Program-made: the position numbers and the translations under genes
Notes under the pieces: model-generated
Databases searched by the model: none
Told to the model about the DNA's origin: nothing
What the model saw: the letters and a program-made list of their open reading frames with translations, nothing else
In this document: positions 26,513-35,548 of the stretch, piece by piece
Layout: each line of letters starts with the position of its first letter
Numbering within the stretch: the stretch's first letter is position 1
Source: Dehalococcoidia bacterium
Lineage (GTDB): Bacteria > Chloroflexota > Dehalococcoidia > Lucifugimonadales > Australimonadaceae
Direction of reading: 5' to 3'
Length of the DNA stretch: 54,148 nucleotides
NCBI GenBank assembly: GCA_022449765.1
Contig: JAKUPZ010000012.1
Span: forward strand, 1 to 54,148

Positions 26513-27667
26513 ATGAGTAAGAATGGTTATAAAGTTATAGACAGCGACATGCACATAATGGAGCCCGCTGACCTCTGGCAAAAATATGGTGAGGGTAAAT
26601 ATAAAGACTTAGGGCCTATTGGTATTACTTCTGCAAACGTACGCGATCTCCGGACTACCCACGCTGACGGCTCGCTTTGGGGCTCTACTTCAAAAGGTGT
26701 AGCCGGCAATCCTAACAAACCTGGTGGTCATAACTACGAAAAAAATCAATTGATCTACGCAGATCATGCCGCAAGAGGCTGGTCTTCGGAAGTTCAATTA
26801 GAGGCAATGGATATTGAAGGACTAGATATGGCGGTCCTCTTTCCCACACGTGGCTTACACACATTGGCTGAGCCTCATATGGATTCCGATATGGCTGCTG
26901 CACTGGCTAGGGCTTACAACAATTGGATGTATGATTTTTGTGAACCCAACCCTGACAGGCTTATCGGTGCGGCAATGATATCCCCCTTCAACATGGATGA
27001 CGCAGTGAAAGAAGTTCAGCGCGCTGTCAAAGAGCTTGGTTTCAAAGCAGTCTTCATGAGATCTAATCAAATGACCGACAAGCCATGGCATGATCCATTT
27101 TATGACCCTCTTTGGAGTGCACTTGAAGAGCATGACATTGCAATTGGATTTCATGAGTCATCTTCATCTGGAGCCCCGCAAGTAGGGCAGCATTTTGAGC
27201 CTAATTTCATGCTTAGGCGTGTATTCGCTCAGCCCGTTGAGCAAATGATGGCTCTGGGTAGTTTTTGTGGTGGTGGAGTTCTAGAAAGGCATCCTAATTT
27301 ACGAGTCGCGTTCTTGGAAGCAAATTGCGCATGGGCTCCATGGCTTTTGTGGAGGCTAGATGAAGCTTACGAGCGAGAATCCGATGTATTTGTTCCAGAG
27401 CTTACGATGTCCCCGACGGAATATTTCAAGAGGCAATGCTGGGTATCAGTTGAACCGGACGAAGAACCTGCCAAATATACCATTGACTGGGTCGGAAGTG
27501 ATCGGATGGTGTTTTCTACTGATTACCCTCACGGTGACTCTAAATACCCTGATGCTGTATCTAGTTTCTTCAACTTAGGAATTACAGATGAGGAAAAACG
27601 GAAAATACTGTGGGATAACTGCGCTAATTTGTACAAATTAGCTGAAGTGCCGGCAAAAGTATCTTAA
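26513..27667 (+). CDS. Amidohydrolase-2 family protein (DMH variant)
   Basis: A 384-residue TIM-barrel enzyme with the first-strand segment V-I-D-S-D-M-H-I-M-E-P-A-D-L-W, a pattern shared by a large uncharacterised subgroup of COG2159. Other points are the His of I-G-F-H-E-S-S, the Glu of V-A-F-L-E-A-N-C-A-W and the S-T-D-Y-P-H-G-D near the end. ATG 26513 has GGGAGG 4 nt before it. An in-frame ATG at 26483 is ignored. It is longer than the other paralogues because of an insertion between residues 45 and 80. It is the third gene of the hyuB4 operon. The reaction is unknown. Confidence 0.87.
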   Translation: MSKNGYKVIDSDMHIMEPADLWQKYGEGKYKDLGPIGITSANVRDLRTTHADGSLWGSTSKGVAGNPNKPGGHNYEKNQLIYADHAARGWSSEVQLEAMDIEGLDMAVLFPTRGLHTLAEPHMDSDMAAALARAYNNWMYDFCEPNPDRLIGAAMISPFNMDDAVKEVQRAVKELGFKAVFMRSNQMTDKPWHDPFYDPLWSALEEHDIAIGFHESSSSGAPQVGQHFEPNFMLRRVFAQPVEQMMALGSFCGGGVLERHPNLRVAFLEANCAWAPWLLWRLDEAYERESDVFVPELTMSPTEYFKRQCWVSVEPDEEPAKYTIDWVGSDRMVFSTDYPHGDSKYPDAVSSFFNLGITDEEKRKILWDNCANLYKLAEVPAKVS

Positions 27668-27676
27668 GGAGAATTC

Positions 27677-28309
27677 ATGACTACTACAGAAATTGAAACT
27701 GCGTTAGATCGATTCATTACTAGTACCAGAGATTTATTTTCACGTGAATCAGATGAAGAAACTCGATGGCTCAAATTGACTCCAATCTTAAATGATTTTC
27801 TATCCGACCCATCTGTCATTGAGGCTTCTGCACACTGGCCGGCGAATCAATTCACCGACAGAGCTGAAAATTTATTGTTCTACGAAGACCCTGACTATGG
27901 TTTCGTAGTAAATGGGTTGAAACGTGAAGTTAAATCTAAGCCGGCAGTTAATCCTGCTCATCCTACGTGGCGTGGAATACATGATCATGCCCACATTTAT
28001 ACTCTTTATGGAGTACTAGCAGGGCATGAGATGATTGAGCGTTATGCTCCTATTGAAGAGGCGGAAAGAACTGAAGCTTACGTAAAAATTCAACAAACAG
28101 GGAATTTTGAAGTAGCCCCAGGCACAGTCGATTTAGTACGTCCTTATGAAATACATGCAGAGCGCAGCTTAGGCGAACAGACTATTGCCATCATTATTCG
28201 GAGCGAGAAATCAGGCGGTTTCTTGCAAGGCAGATATGATGCTGAAACTGGAGAATATTGGCAGGGCTATGGGCCACGGCAACGAGAAGTTGCAATGTTT
28301 GGTGAATAA
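27677..28309 (+). CDS. Cupin-fold metal-dependent enzyme (COG5553-like)
   Basis: A 210-residue protein with a central cupin pattern: G-I-H-D-H-A-H-I-Y-T-L-Y-G-V, then V-R-P-Y-E-I-H-A-E-R-S. The three histidines of H-D-H-x-H and the later I-H could bind one metal, as in the cysteine dioxygenase-like double-stranded beta-helix proteins of COG5553. The N-terminal 70 residues look helical. It lies 9 nt after one amidohydrolase gene and 23 nt before another, so it probably acts on the same or a nearby intermediate. Specific function is not known. It could be a dioxygenase or an isomerase. Confidence 0.75.
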   Translation: MTTTEIETALDRFITSTRDLFSRESDEETRWLKLTPILNDFLSDPSVIEASAHWPANQFTDRAENLLFYEDPDYGFVVNGLKREVKSKPAVNPAHPTWRGIHDHAHIYTLYGVLAGHEMIERYAPIEEAERTEAYVKIQQTGNFEVAPGTVDLVRPYEIHAERSLGEQTIAIIIRSEKSGGFLQGRYDAETGEYWQGYGPRQREVAMFGE

Positions 28310-28332
28310 CTACGTACCCATTAGGAGCGGTA

Positions 28333-29382
28333 ATGGCAACAGCAGTAAGAACTTCAGTAATTGATGCAGATACTCACCTCATTGAAACAGAACGAACTTT
28401 TGAATTTCTTCGCGATGAAGATCAGCACCTCAAGCCACTTGTCTTAAGGTATGACTCTGGTGACCTTCATCACGAGTATTGGTACATGGAAGGCAGGGCA
28501 TGGCGTAAGGATTTTAACGTAGGCGCTGAGTTTCCCTCAGAAGCACGAGAAGCTGCCGACGTAGATGCTCGATTGCGGCACATGGATGAACTTGGAGTAG
28601 ATATGCATATCCTCTACCCCACTATGTTTCTGCGACCCCTTACAAAGCACTCAGATACTGATTATGCAATAAGCAGAGCCTACAATCGTTGGGCTGCTGA
28701 TATATGGGCTAAAGGAAAAGGCCGCCTTCGTTGGGCAGTAATACCGCCACTTATGTCAATGGACAAAGCAATTGAAGAGCTACATTTCGGAAAAGAAAAT
28801 GGTGCTTGCGCTGTATTTATGAGAGGAGTGGAAGGAGATATGTTACTCTCAGAACCTTACCTCTTCCCGTTGTATGAAGAGGCCTCTAAATTAAACATGC
28901 CAATAGCTGTACATGCAGCGGCTGGAAACTTTGGATCATTGGATCTTCTAGACAGAGGTAAAGGCTTAGCAACGTTTAAGTTCCCTACAATTGGCGCATT
29001 TTCAGATATCGTGCTTCATGCAATTCCCGAGAGATTCCCTGACCTTCGATGGACTTTTATAGAAGTCACATCACAATGGCTCCCATATGTAATGAATGAT
29101 ATTTTCCTACGAGGAAATCGCTTAGTTGGCCGAGGGTTTAAAGATGGTGCCGAGCTGATGAAAGAATATCAACTTTATGTAGGCTGCCAAACCATAGATG
29201 ATCTGGACTACGTCACAAGTAGAGTTGGCGATGAACATTTGATAATAGGTACCGACTATGGCCATGCTGATACCACTGCCGAAATTAATGCTCTTCGAAA
29301 ATTAAGAGACGACGGCAAAGTAGGGTCAAGTATTGCCGACAAGATTCTGAGTGATAATCCGAAAAGACTATACGCACTGTAA
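28333..29382 (+). CDS. Amidohydrolase-2 family protein (DTH subgroup)
   Basis: A 349-residue TIM-barrel protein with V-I-D-A-D-T-H-L-I-E near the N-terminus, I-A-V-H-A-A-A-G, the Glu of W-T-F-I-E-V-T-S-Q-W and G-T-D-Y-G-H-A-D. It belongs to the same subgroup as the proteins at 5332, 6432 and 9573. ATG 28333 follows AGGAGCGGTA. It is the last gene of the hyuB4 operon and is convergent with the epimerase gene at 29401, 18 nt away. There is no clear terminator hairpin in that gap. Function unknown; likely hydrolase, hydratase or decarboxylase. Confidence 0.87.
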   Translation: MATAVRTSVIDADTHLIETERTFEFLRDEDQHLKPLVLRYDSGDLHHEYWYMEGRAWRKDFNVGAEFPSEAREAADVDARLRHMDELGVDMHILYPTMFLRPLTKHSDTDYAISRAYNRWAADIWAKGKGRLRWAVIPPLMSMDKAIEELHFGKENGACAVFMRGVEGDMLLSEPYLFPLYEEASKLNMPIAVHAAAGNFGSLDLLDRGKGLATFKFPTIGAFSDIVLHAIPERFPDLRWTFIEVTSQWLPYVMNDIFLRGNRLVGRGFKDGAELMKEYQLYVGCQTIDDLDYVTSRVGDEHLIIGTDYGHADTTAEINALRKLRDDGKVGSSIADKILSDNPKRLYAL

Positions 29383-29400
29383 ATCAAGTTTCGAATAGTA

Positions 29401-30345
29401 CTACTGCATTTTAGCTCTTGCGGCAATTACATCAGATACATATTTTTTGAAGCCATCTATCATGGATACTGTTGGCTCCCACTCCAATATGCTTTTGGCT
29501 CGTGACAAATCCATCGGCTGCGCAAATGACTGCCGAAGCCCTGACTCAACCGAAACTTTCAGGTTGGGTAAAACTGCTTTGATTGACTCCAGAAGATCAT
29601 CAAAGGTAAGAATTGTTCCATTCCCTGCATTAAACGCGCCTACCACATCATTTACAACTGTGCGATGAATTATGCGCCCGAGGTCATCAGAATGTATGTA
29701 CTCGAACGATCTTGCCTGAGCAGCAGTTATTAATAATTCCTTTTCATCAAGGCCTGCTTCGACAATACTTTGAAGCATCCGCCCGCCTCCAGAACCGCCT
29801 CGAAAATGGCCAAATCCATATACATTGGCAGGACGAACAATCACTAGCTGCATGCCAAATTGTGCAGCATATGCCTCTGCAAGATGTTCATTTGCGATTT
29901 TAGACGCTGAATAAGGATTATCCGCACCTCTCGGAAAATCTTCTGCGAGGGGACTACTGCCTTCTAACCGACGGTCATACACTCCGAATGTGCTTATATG
30001 CACGAATTTTTGAACGCCACACAGCCGTGCTGCCTCCAGCACATTTATCGTTCCCTGGATATTTATTTGAAGGCCAGTGTATACGGGGTTCGAAACACTG
30101 CTTCCGATCAGTCCCGCAGTATGCACGACTACAGAGGGTTGAAATTTTTGCATCACGCTTATTAAGCTTGGCAAATCCCTTAAATCCCCTTGAACGTAGT
30201 CATCAGAGCTGACTGATCCGAGCCGCATCTTTAAGTAATCCGGGTCTGGGTTTGAGTCAAAGAATAGGCATTGATCGCCTAAAGCCATCGCTTCGATTGC
30301 ATATGAAGTACCAACCAGCCCTGCGCCAGTAATTAAAACTCTCAT
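29401..30345 (-). CDS. NAD-dependent epimerase/dehydratase family protein
   Basis: A 314-residue extended SDR. The cofactor motif is I-T-G-A-G-L-V-G-T at the N-terminus, with the acidic end of strand two in F-D-S-N. The catalytic Tyr and Lys are in Y-S-A-S-K near residue 150. It is only distantly similar to the protein at 24368. ATG 30345 is preceded by AGGAGG with 9 nt spacing. It stands alone on the minus strand between two plus-strand operons, and shares a 100-nt divergent gap with the amidohydrolase at 30446. Substrate unknown. Confidence 0.87.
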   Translation of the reverse strand: MRVLITGAGLVGTSYAIEAMALGDQCLFFDSNPDPDYLKMRLGSVSSDDYVQGDLRDLPSLISVMQKFQPSVVVHTAGLIGSSVSNPVYTGLQINIQGTINVLEAARLCGVQKFVHISTFGVYDRRLEGSSPLAEDFPRGADNPYSASKIANEHLAEAYAAQFGMQLVIVRPANVYGFGHFRGGSGGGRMLQSIVEAGLDEKELLITAAQARSFEYIHSDDLGRIIHRTVVNDVVGAFNAGNGTILTFDDLLESIKAVLPNLKVSVESGLRQSFAQPMDLSRAKSILEWEPTVSMIDGFKKYVSDVIAARAKMQ

Positions 30346-30445
30346 GATTCAATACCTCCTACCGATTTTCGACGCGCTGTCAACAAACTTGTACACTGCA
30401 GATCAAACAATGGCAATCTTTTGAATATCTATAAGGAATTAATCC

Positions 30446-31477
30446 ATGGAAATTGTTGGCGTTGACTCGGACGGGCATGTTTTGGACAACAGAGAGCTGG
30501 TATATAAACATTTGCCTGAATCCTTCAAGAAAAGAGAATGGTGGTGGACACCCCGAAACACTTGGGATACGACTATAGAAGGGCAATTTGGCCAGCCAAA
30601 TGTTAATAGTGCCGAGTGGCTAGATGCACTGGAAAAAGGAAACGTATCAAAAACCGTACTTTTTCCAACCAGACTACTAAATATCAATTTTGTTCAAGAA
30701 CCTGAGTTAGCAACTGCCCTATGTATTGCTTACAACACTTACCTTAAAGAAAATTACTTAGATGTGAGCTCAAAATTTAAAGGAATAGCTCTCATCCCGA
30801 TGCAAGACGTTGACCAGGCTGTCCGTGAATTGAACAGGGCAGTCTCTGAGCTTGGTATGGTCTCTGCAATGCTACCAACCCATGGTCCACCGGTGCGACC
30901 CATGCTTGGTGATTCGTATTATTACCCCATCTACGAGGAAGCTCAAAGATTAGGAGTACCTCTCTGCCTACACGCTACTGTAACAAACCCTTCCGGCCCA
31001 GAAGTCGACCCTTTCGAAAGAATGATCGATTCGCATACTTTGATACACCCTTTTGGTCAAATGAGACAGCTTACAAGCATGATTTTCCGCGGAGTGTTTG
31101 AAGATTTTCCTAACCTTAATATTGGCTCTATGGAAGCACGGGCGAGTTGGGTTCCCTTTTTCATGGAACGCCTTGATGAAGAATGGAATTGGAGAGGTGC
31201 AGCGGAAGCACCCAAAGTAACTTCATTGCCTAGTAATTATTTTCGCAATGGAAGAATTTATGTTTGCTGTGAGCCTGATGAAGCCTTACTTCCTACTGTA
31301 ATGGAATTTGTTGGTGAAGATTGGTTCATGTACGCAAGTGATTATCCGCATCCTGATAGTGAATTCCCGGAGTCTCTTGAATATTTACGCAATCGGGAAG
31401 ACATGGATGATATCAAGAAAAATAAAATCATTAGAGAAAACGCTATCCGTTTCTATGGACTGGATCAAAGTGCTTAA
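30446..31477 (+). CDS. Amidohydrolase-2 family protein (DGH subgroup)
   Basis: A 343-residue enzyme of the same subgroup as the protein at 7498. The first-strand segment is V-G-V-D-S-D-G-H-V-L-D, and later points are L-C-L-H-A-T-V-T, the Glu of G-S-M-E-A-R-A-S-W and A-S-D-Y-P-H-P-D. Near the middle F-K-G-I-A-L-I-P-M-Q-D is shared word for word in sense with the 7498 protein. It lies 19 nt before an MFS carrier, forming a transport-plus-enzyme pair, as 7498 does with the EamA carrier. The substrate is unknown. Confidence 0.86.
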   Translation: MEIVGVDSDGHVLDNRELVYKHLPESFKKREWWWTPRNTWDTTIEGQFGQPNVNSAEWLDALEKGNVSKTVLFPTRLLNINFVQEPELATALCIAYNTYLKENYLDVSSKFKGIALIPMQDVDQAVRELNRAVSELGMVSAMLPTHGPPVRPMLGDSYYYPIYEEAQRLGVPLCLHATVTNPSGPEVDPFERMIDSHTLIHPFGQMRQLTSMIFRGVFEDFPNLNIGSMEARASWVPFFMERLDEEWNWRGAAEAPKVTSLPSNYFRNGRIYVCCEPDEALLPTVMEFVGEDWFMYASDYPHPDSEFPESLEYLRNREDMDDIKKNKIIRENAIRFYGLDQSA

Positions 31478-31496
31478 GAGGGTTTTTATTTCTTAG

Positions 31497-32702
31497 ATGA
31501 CCACTCATCGGCTGTATCCATACGTAGTCATAGGCATAGCAGTACTCAGCCATGGGGGGTTTGCTCTTTCCGGGCAAGGATTCACTCCTTTTTACCCATT
31601 CATACAAGATGATTTTGATTTAAGCCGTACGCAAGTGGGCATTATCACAGGAACAATTTTTGGTGCAGCAACAATAACAAGCACAGGATTCGGATGGCTC
31701 ATTGATCATTTTGGAGCCCGTCTCATGTCAGGTTTGACTATGATTTTGAGTGGAGCTGCAGTCGCATCAATGTACTTTGCAAACAGCTTCACAACAGTAT
31801 TGATTGTAGCTGCAATCATGGGATCTTTAAGACCAGTTGGGCATCCAGCAGGTACAAAAGCAATTCTTGATTGGGTTTCACTTCGGCAAAGAGCGACGGC
31901 AATGAGTATTAAGCAAGCAGGTAATCCACTACTCGCCGCTGCTGCTGCTGCAATTATTCCTCCAATCGCCATCGCTTATGGCTGGCAAGTTGCAGCAATA
32001 GCATTGGGGGGATTCATTAGTGCGGGAGGGGTTTTAATTCTTGCCATATATCGCGATAAGGAAACTGCGATTGAAAGAAAAAAGTCTGGTAAGCCCTTTC
32101 TAGAAGGTATTAAATCCGTCGTTACGAGCAGGGACCTTTCGCTGGCTATGGCTTTTGGGTTTCCTCTCGTGGGAGTACAAGTTGCAACACTTACATACTT
32201 CATCCTATATCTGAATGATGATTTAGGAGTATCAGTGATTATAGGTGGAACTTTGCTTGCGATATTACAAATGAGCAGTATCGTGATGCGTATTACGTGG
32301 GGTGTATTAAGTGACACTCTTGGCAAGGGTCGAAGAAAGCCTGTATTACTAGTTGCGGGACTCTCAACCATAGCCGTTCTGACTATTGTTGCATTTTTAC
32401 CAGAAAACACTCCTTACTGGGGGTTGGTGCTTGTGGCAATTGGCCTCGGAGCAACGGCAACATCCTGGGTTAGCCTGCATTCCGTATTGCTATCTGAAAT
32501 AGCTAAGCCATCGGAAGTTGGAACTGCTATCGGGTATGCTTCCACGCTTTCGCGATCTGCGATCGTCATCACTCCCCCGTTTTTTGGATGGCTCTCTGAC
32601 ATAGCTGATTATCAAACGGCATGGTTGGCAATGGTTGCAGGTATAGTTATTGCATTGTTGTTCCTAGGTGCTGTAAAAGAAAGATCACAGCAAAATAACT
32701 AA
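31497..32702 (+). CDS. MFS transporter
   Basis: A 401-residue membrane carrier with twelve predicted helices. The conserved loop between helices 2 and 3 appears as G-W-L-I-D-H-F-G-A-R, and the corresponding second-half loop is G-V-L-S-D-T-L-G-K-G-R-R-K-P. It resembles the nitrate/organic-acid and hexuronate-type branch. It probably moves an organic acid or aromatic compound with a proton. Placed between an amidohydrolase gene (20 nt before) and a Rieske operon (58 nt after), it may import the substrate of either. The ribosome site is weak. Confidence 0.9.
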   Translation: MTTHRLYPYVVIGIAVLSHGGFALSGQGFTPFYPFIQDDFDLSRTQVGIITGTIFGAATITSTGFGWLIDHFGARLMSGLTMILSGAAVASMYFANSFTTVLIVAAIMGSLRPVGHPAGTKAILDWVSLRQRATAMSIKQAGNPLLAAAAAAIIPPIAIAYGWQVAAIALGGFISAGGVLILAIYRDKETAIERKKSGKPFLEGIKSVVTSRDLSLAMAFGFPLVGVQVATLTYFILYLNDDLGVSVIIGGTLLAILQMSSIVMRITWGVLSDTLGKGRRKPVLLVAGLSTIAVLTIVAFLPENTPYWGLVLVAIGLGATATSWVSLHSVLLSEIAKPSEVGTAIGYASTLSRSAIVITPPFFGWLSDIADYQTAWLAMVAGIVIALLFLGAVKERSQQNN

Positions 32703-32759
32703 ACATCCTTCGGCGTTTTTTGCTAAACTGCGCTCTGAAGTTCTATATGGAGAAAATAT

Positions 32760-34118
32760 ATGCTTACCGCTGAACAGAATGACAGGTTGACTAGAGTCGG
32801 GCCAGGCACACCTACCGGCGAATTAATGCGCCGCTACTGGCACCCTATCGCTGCTGTCTCTCAAATGAATGATCGATCCACAAAGCCAATTAAGCTACTT
32901 GGAGAGGAACTGATCCTTTACAAGGACAATTCAGGCACTTACGGCTTGGTTGATAATTATTGCCCTCACAGAAGAATGGGTATGGTCTATGGTATCCCTA
33001 CTGATGATGGGATTCGCTGCCCTTACCACGGATGGATGTTCAACGAAACAGGAGCATGTTTAGAACAGCCATATGAGGCTACGGAAGCTCCAGACAATAA
33101 ATACAAAGACAAAGTTAAAATCAAAGCCTACCCTCTCCAAGTGAAAGCAGGATTGATTTTTGCGTATATGGGACCAAGTCCTGCGCCATTACTTCCAAAT
33201 TGGGATGTTTTCGCAATTGATAATGTTGTCCGTGATATCGGATATACAGAACTTCCCTGCAACTGGCTTCAATGCCAGGAAAATTCATTGGATCCTGTCC
33301 ATTCAGAATGGCTTCATGGGGAATGGGGTAATTACATCGCAACTGTGATGGGCACTGGTAAAAACCTACGTCCTAGATACGAAAACGAGCGAATAGGTTT
33401 TGATAAATTCCAATATGGAATCATCAAGAGGCGGCTTGTCAAAGGTGGTGGCTACGAAGACCCTGAATGGGCTCAAGGTCATCCCATAGTATTCCCTTAT
33501 TTTCTTAGGCAAGGTGGCAGCGGCATTGCCATCGATACGTGGAAAAACCCCGATGACACTCCTGGAATCGCACGGGGTGTCGGCCCATCGTTTCAAATTC
33601 GTGTTCCTATAGACGATACTCACACAGGCCACTGGTGGGTAATGTGTCACCCTAAGGCAAATATTGGTGATCCTGACCAAAAACATGAGGATGTTCCGTT
33701 TTTTGAGCCTCCATTAATTAATCTAAAGAAAGATGGACGGGTTCATTTCGAAATTCTCGATTCAAACAGTGCTCAGGATGTTGCTGCGTGGGCGACACAA
33801 GGTCTAATAGCAGACCGAACACAGGAACACCTAGGGAGGTCAGATAAAGGCGTGATCATGTTCCGTAGGATGCTAGAAGAGCAAATACGTATTGTTGAAG
33901 ATGGCGGAGATCCTATAAACACATTCCGTGATCCGGATACTAATGCCTATCTTGGGATGGATACTGAGCATTGGTCAAAGAGAGCAGAGCTAGCAGGTGG
34001 TCAGGCATTTGCCTTTGAACGCCAAGGTATGGCAAGTAAATATAGCCCAATCATGAACGAACGCGGAGTTTCAGGTGGTGTTGATGCTAAGACTCGAACG
34101 CAGGAGGCATCGCGGTAA
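32760..34118 (+). CDS. Rieske [2Fe-2S] aromatic ring-hydroxylating oxygenase (phthalate/phenoxybenzoate dioxygenase type)
   Basis: A 452-residue oxygenase alpha subunit. The Rieske cluster ligands are Cys68, His70, Cys87 and His90 (C-P-H and C-P-Y-H). The mononuclear iron site is D-P-V-H-x-x-x-x-H with Asp178, His181 and His186. The N-terminus L-T-R-V-G-P-G-T-P resembles the phenoxybenzoate and phthalate dioxygenase group. It would hydroxylate or demethylate an aromatic acid using O2 and electrons from a reductase. No reductase or ferredoxin gene is present in the window. The ATG at 32760 follows GGAG. Its stop overlaps the next ATG by one base. Confidence 0.92.
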   Translation: MLTAEQNDRLTRVGPGTPTGELMRRYWHPIAAVSQMNDRSTKPIKLLGEELILYKDNSGTYGLVDNYCPHRRMGMVYGIPTDDGIRCPYHGWMFNETGACLEQPYEATEAPDNKYKDKVKIKAYPLQVKAGLIFAYMGPSPAPLLPNWDVFAIDNVVRDIGYTELPCNWLQCQENSLDPVHSEWLHGEWGNYIATVMGTGKNLRPRYENERIGFDKFQYGIIKRRLVKGGGYEDPEWAQGHPIVFPYFLRQGGSGIAIDTWKNPDDTPGIARGVGPSFQIRVPIDDTHTGHWWVMCHPKANIGDPDQKHEDVPFFEPPLINLKKDGRVHFEILDSNSAQDVAAWATQGLIADRTQEHLGRSDKGVIMFRRMLEEQIRIVEDGGDPINTFRDPDTNAYLGMDTEHWSKRAELAGGQAFAFERQGMASKYSPIMNERGVSGGVDAKTRTQEASR

Positions 34119-34336
34119 TGGGAGCAGAAGCGCTACAGCCTGGTAATAAAATCGAGCTTTCCGATGGTGCTACGGCAGAAGTAATTGGAACTCTCAACAC
34201 TAACGGAGAAGTTCCAGTACGTATTATTGATTCTCCATTTGGTCCCGACGCGCCTGGCGCTGAAAAAAATGTAGATAAGGATGACATTTACGGATTATTC
34301 ATCGACGAAGCGATGACAGAGGTACGATCACTTTAA
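34118..34336 (+). CDS. Small conserved-looking protein coupled to a Rieske oxygenase gene
   Basis: A 72-residue protein starts at the ATG whose A is the last base of the oxygenase stop, so translation is coupled. The sequence is acidic and has no helix long enough to cross a membrane. A short segment (G-N-K-I-E-L-S-D-G-A-T-A-E-V-I) looks like beta strands of a small barrel. I do not recognise the family. It is probably a partner or assembly factor of the oxygenase, since no ferredoxin motif (no Cys) is present. It is followed by a 10-bp hairpin at 34348. Confidence 0.6.
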   Translation: MGAEALQPGNKIELSDGATAEVIGTLNTNGEVPVRIIDSPFGPDAPGAEKNVDKDDIYGLFIDEAMTEVRSL

Positions 34337-34347
34337 ATTTAACCCAT

Positions 34348-34377
34348 TTCATGCTGCAAAATTACGTGCAGCATGAA
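34348..34377 (+). promoter_or_regulatory. Intra-operon hairpin before the bicupin gene
   Basis: A 10-bp perfect stem (TTCATGCTGC at 34348-34357 with GCAGCATGAA at 34368-34377) has a 10-nt loop. It lies 11 nt after the small gene and 24 nt before the bicupin start. No uridine tract follows. It may stabilise the upstream transcript or set expression ratios. Confidence 0.45.
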
Positions 34378-34400
34378 TCAAAGCAGGCATTGGAGGAAGA

Positions 34401-35519
34401 ATGGTCCGCAGTTATTTTACGCACGACAATTGGCTGGAAGAACAAGCATCCAAAGGAGTCCCTCTGTTATCCGATTGCTATGTAGAAGATCTTAGAACAT
34501 TGCAATTGGGTTATTGGGACATAAGGGACTGTAATACAGCGCTAATACGATTCACCGACATGGGTGGGGTAACTGAAGCCCGGGTGCAAGAAATTCCCTC
34601 AGGGGGATCTCTTAAACCATTCAAGCTTGGTGTTGAAGAAATGGTCTATGTCCTTGGTGGGAGAGGATTTGCCTCTGTCTGGGGGGAGATTAGTAATGCT
34701 AAACGAGATTTCGAGTTTTCTGACAGGTCTGTCTTTGTTATACCTCGAAATGCATGGGCTGAAATAAGAAATATGGGTAACACTCCTGTACGCCTCCTCT
34801 ATTTCAATTACCTTCCAATCGCCATGAGTACAATTCCTGATCCTGAATTCTTCATGAACAATGCTCATGTCAACAAAACAATTTTAGATAATGCTGATCA
34901 AGATTTTTTCTCAGAAGCAAAAGATATTGAGAAGAATTTCGGAAGCGCATGGGGCGCTGTCGGCGCTACCGTTTGGAGTGGCAACTTTTGGCCCGACCTT
35001 TTGGCGTGGGATAAGTTGACTGCAGCGGGAAGTCGTGGAGCTGGCGGATCGTCCATAGCGATGTACGTCCCCGATTCTGAAATATCCGCACACATGTCAG
35101 TATTTCCTCCAGGAACATACAAGAAAGCACATCGGCATGGGCCAGGAAGGCTTATTGTTATACCAGGAGGAGAAGGCTACTCCGTAATGTGGGGGGAAGG
35201 TGGAGAAAAGAAAATTTACCCCTGGCATGAAGGTAGTGCGGTAACACCGCCTGATCAGTATTTTCACCAACATTTCAATCTCGGTAACGCAGCAGCTCGG
35301 TATTTTGCTCTTCACCCTCCTGTTCAATTTCTAGGTAAAGATGAGGATGAAAAAGGTAATGCGGAAGGCGTAAATATTGAATATGTGGATGAAGATCCCT
35401 GGGTTAGGCAATATTTTGAAGAAGAATTAGCAAAACGAGGATTGGAATCAAGGATGCCTGATGAGGTATATACCAACCCAGATTTCACATTCAAAACTGC
35501 CTCTACTGCTTCCAAATAA
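34401..35519 (+). CDS. Bicupin protein, possible ring-cleaving or isomerising enzyme
   Basis: A 372-residue protein with two cupin domains. The C-terminal cupin has likely metal ligands in A-H-R-H-G-P-G-R and F-H-Q-H-F-N. The N-terminal cupin (about residues 60-150) keeps the fold pattern but no His pair (K-P-F-K-L-G-V-E-E). It therefore probably binds metal only in the second domain. Gentisate dioxygenase and related bicupins share this asymmetric layout, but I cannot assign a reaction. GGAGG lies 4 nt before the ATG. It lies between two Rieske oxygenase genes, so its substrate is probably the hydroxylated aromatic or a ring-opened product (inference). Confidence 0.75.
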   Translation: MVRSYFTHDNWLEEQASKGVPLLSDCYVEDLRTLQLGYWDIRDCNTALIRFTDMGGVTEARVQEIPSGGSLKPFKLGVEEMVYVLGGRGFASVWGEISNAKRDFEFSDRSVFVIPRNAWAEIRNMGNTPVRLLYFNYLPIAMSTIPDPEFFMNNAHVNKTILDNADQDFFSEAKDIEKNFGSAWGAVGATVWSGNFWPDLLAWDKLTAAGSRGAGGSSIAMYVPDSEISAHMSVFPPGTYKKAHRHGPGRLIVIPGGEGYSVMWGEGGEKKIYPWHEGSAVTPPDQYFHQHFNLGNAAARYFALHPPVQFLGKDEDEKGNAEGVNIEYVDEDPWVRQYFEEELAKRGLESRMPDEVYTNPDFTFKTASTASK

Positions 35520-35548
35520 GTCAAAATGGTCCTTAGTTAGGAGGTACT

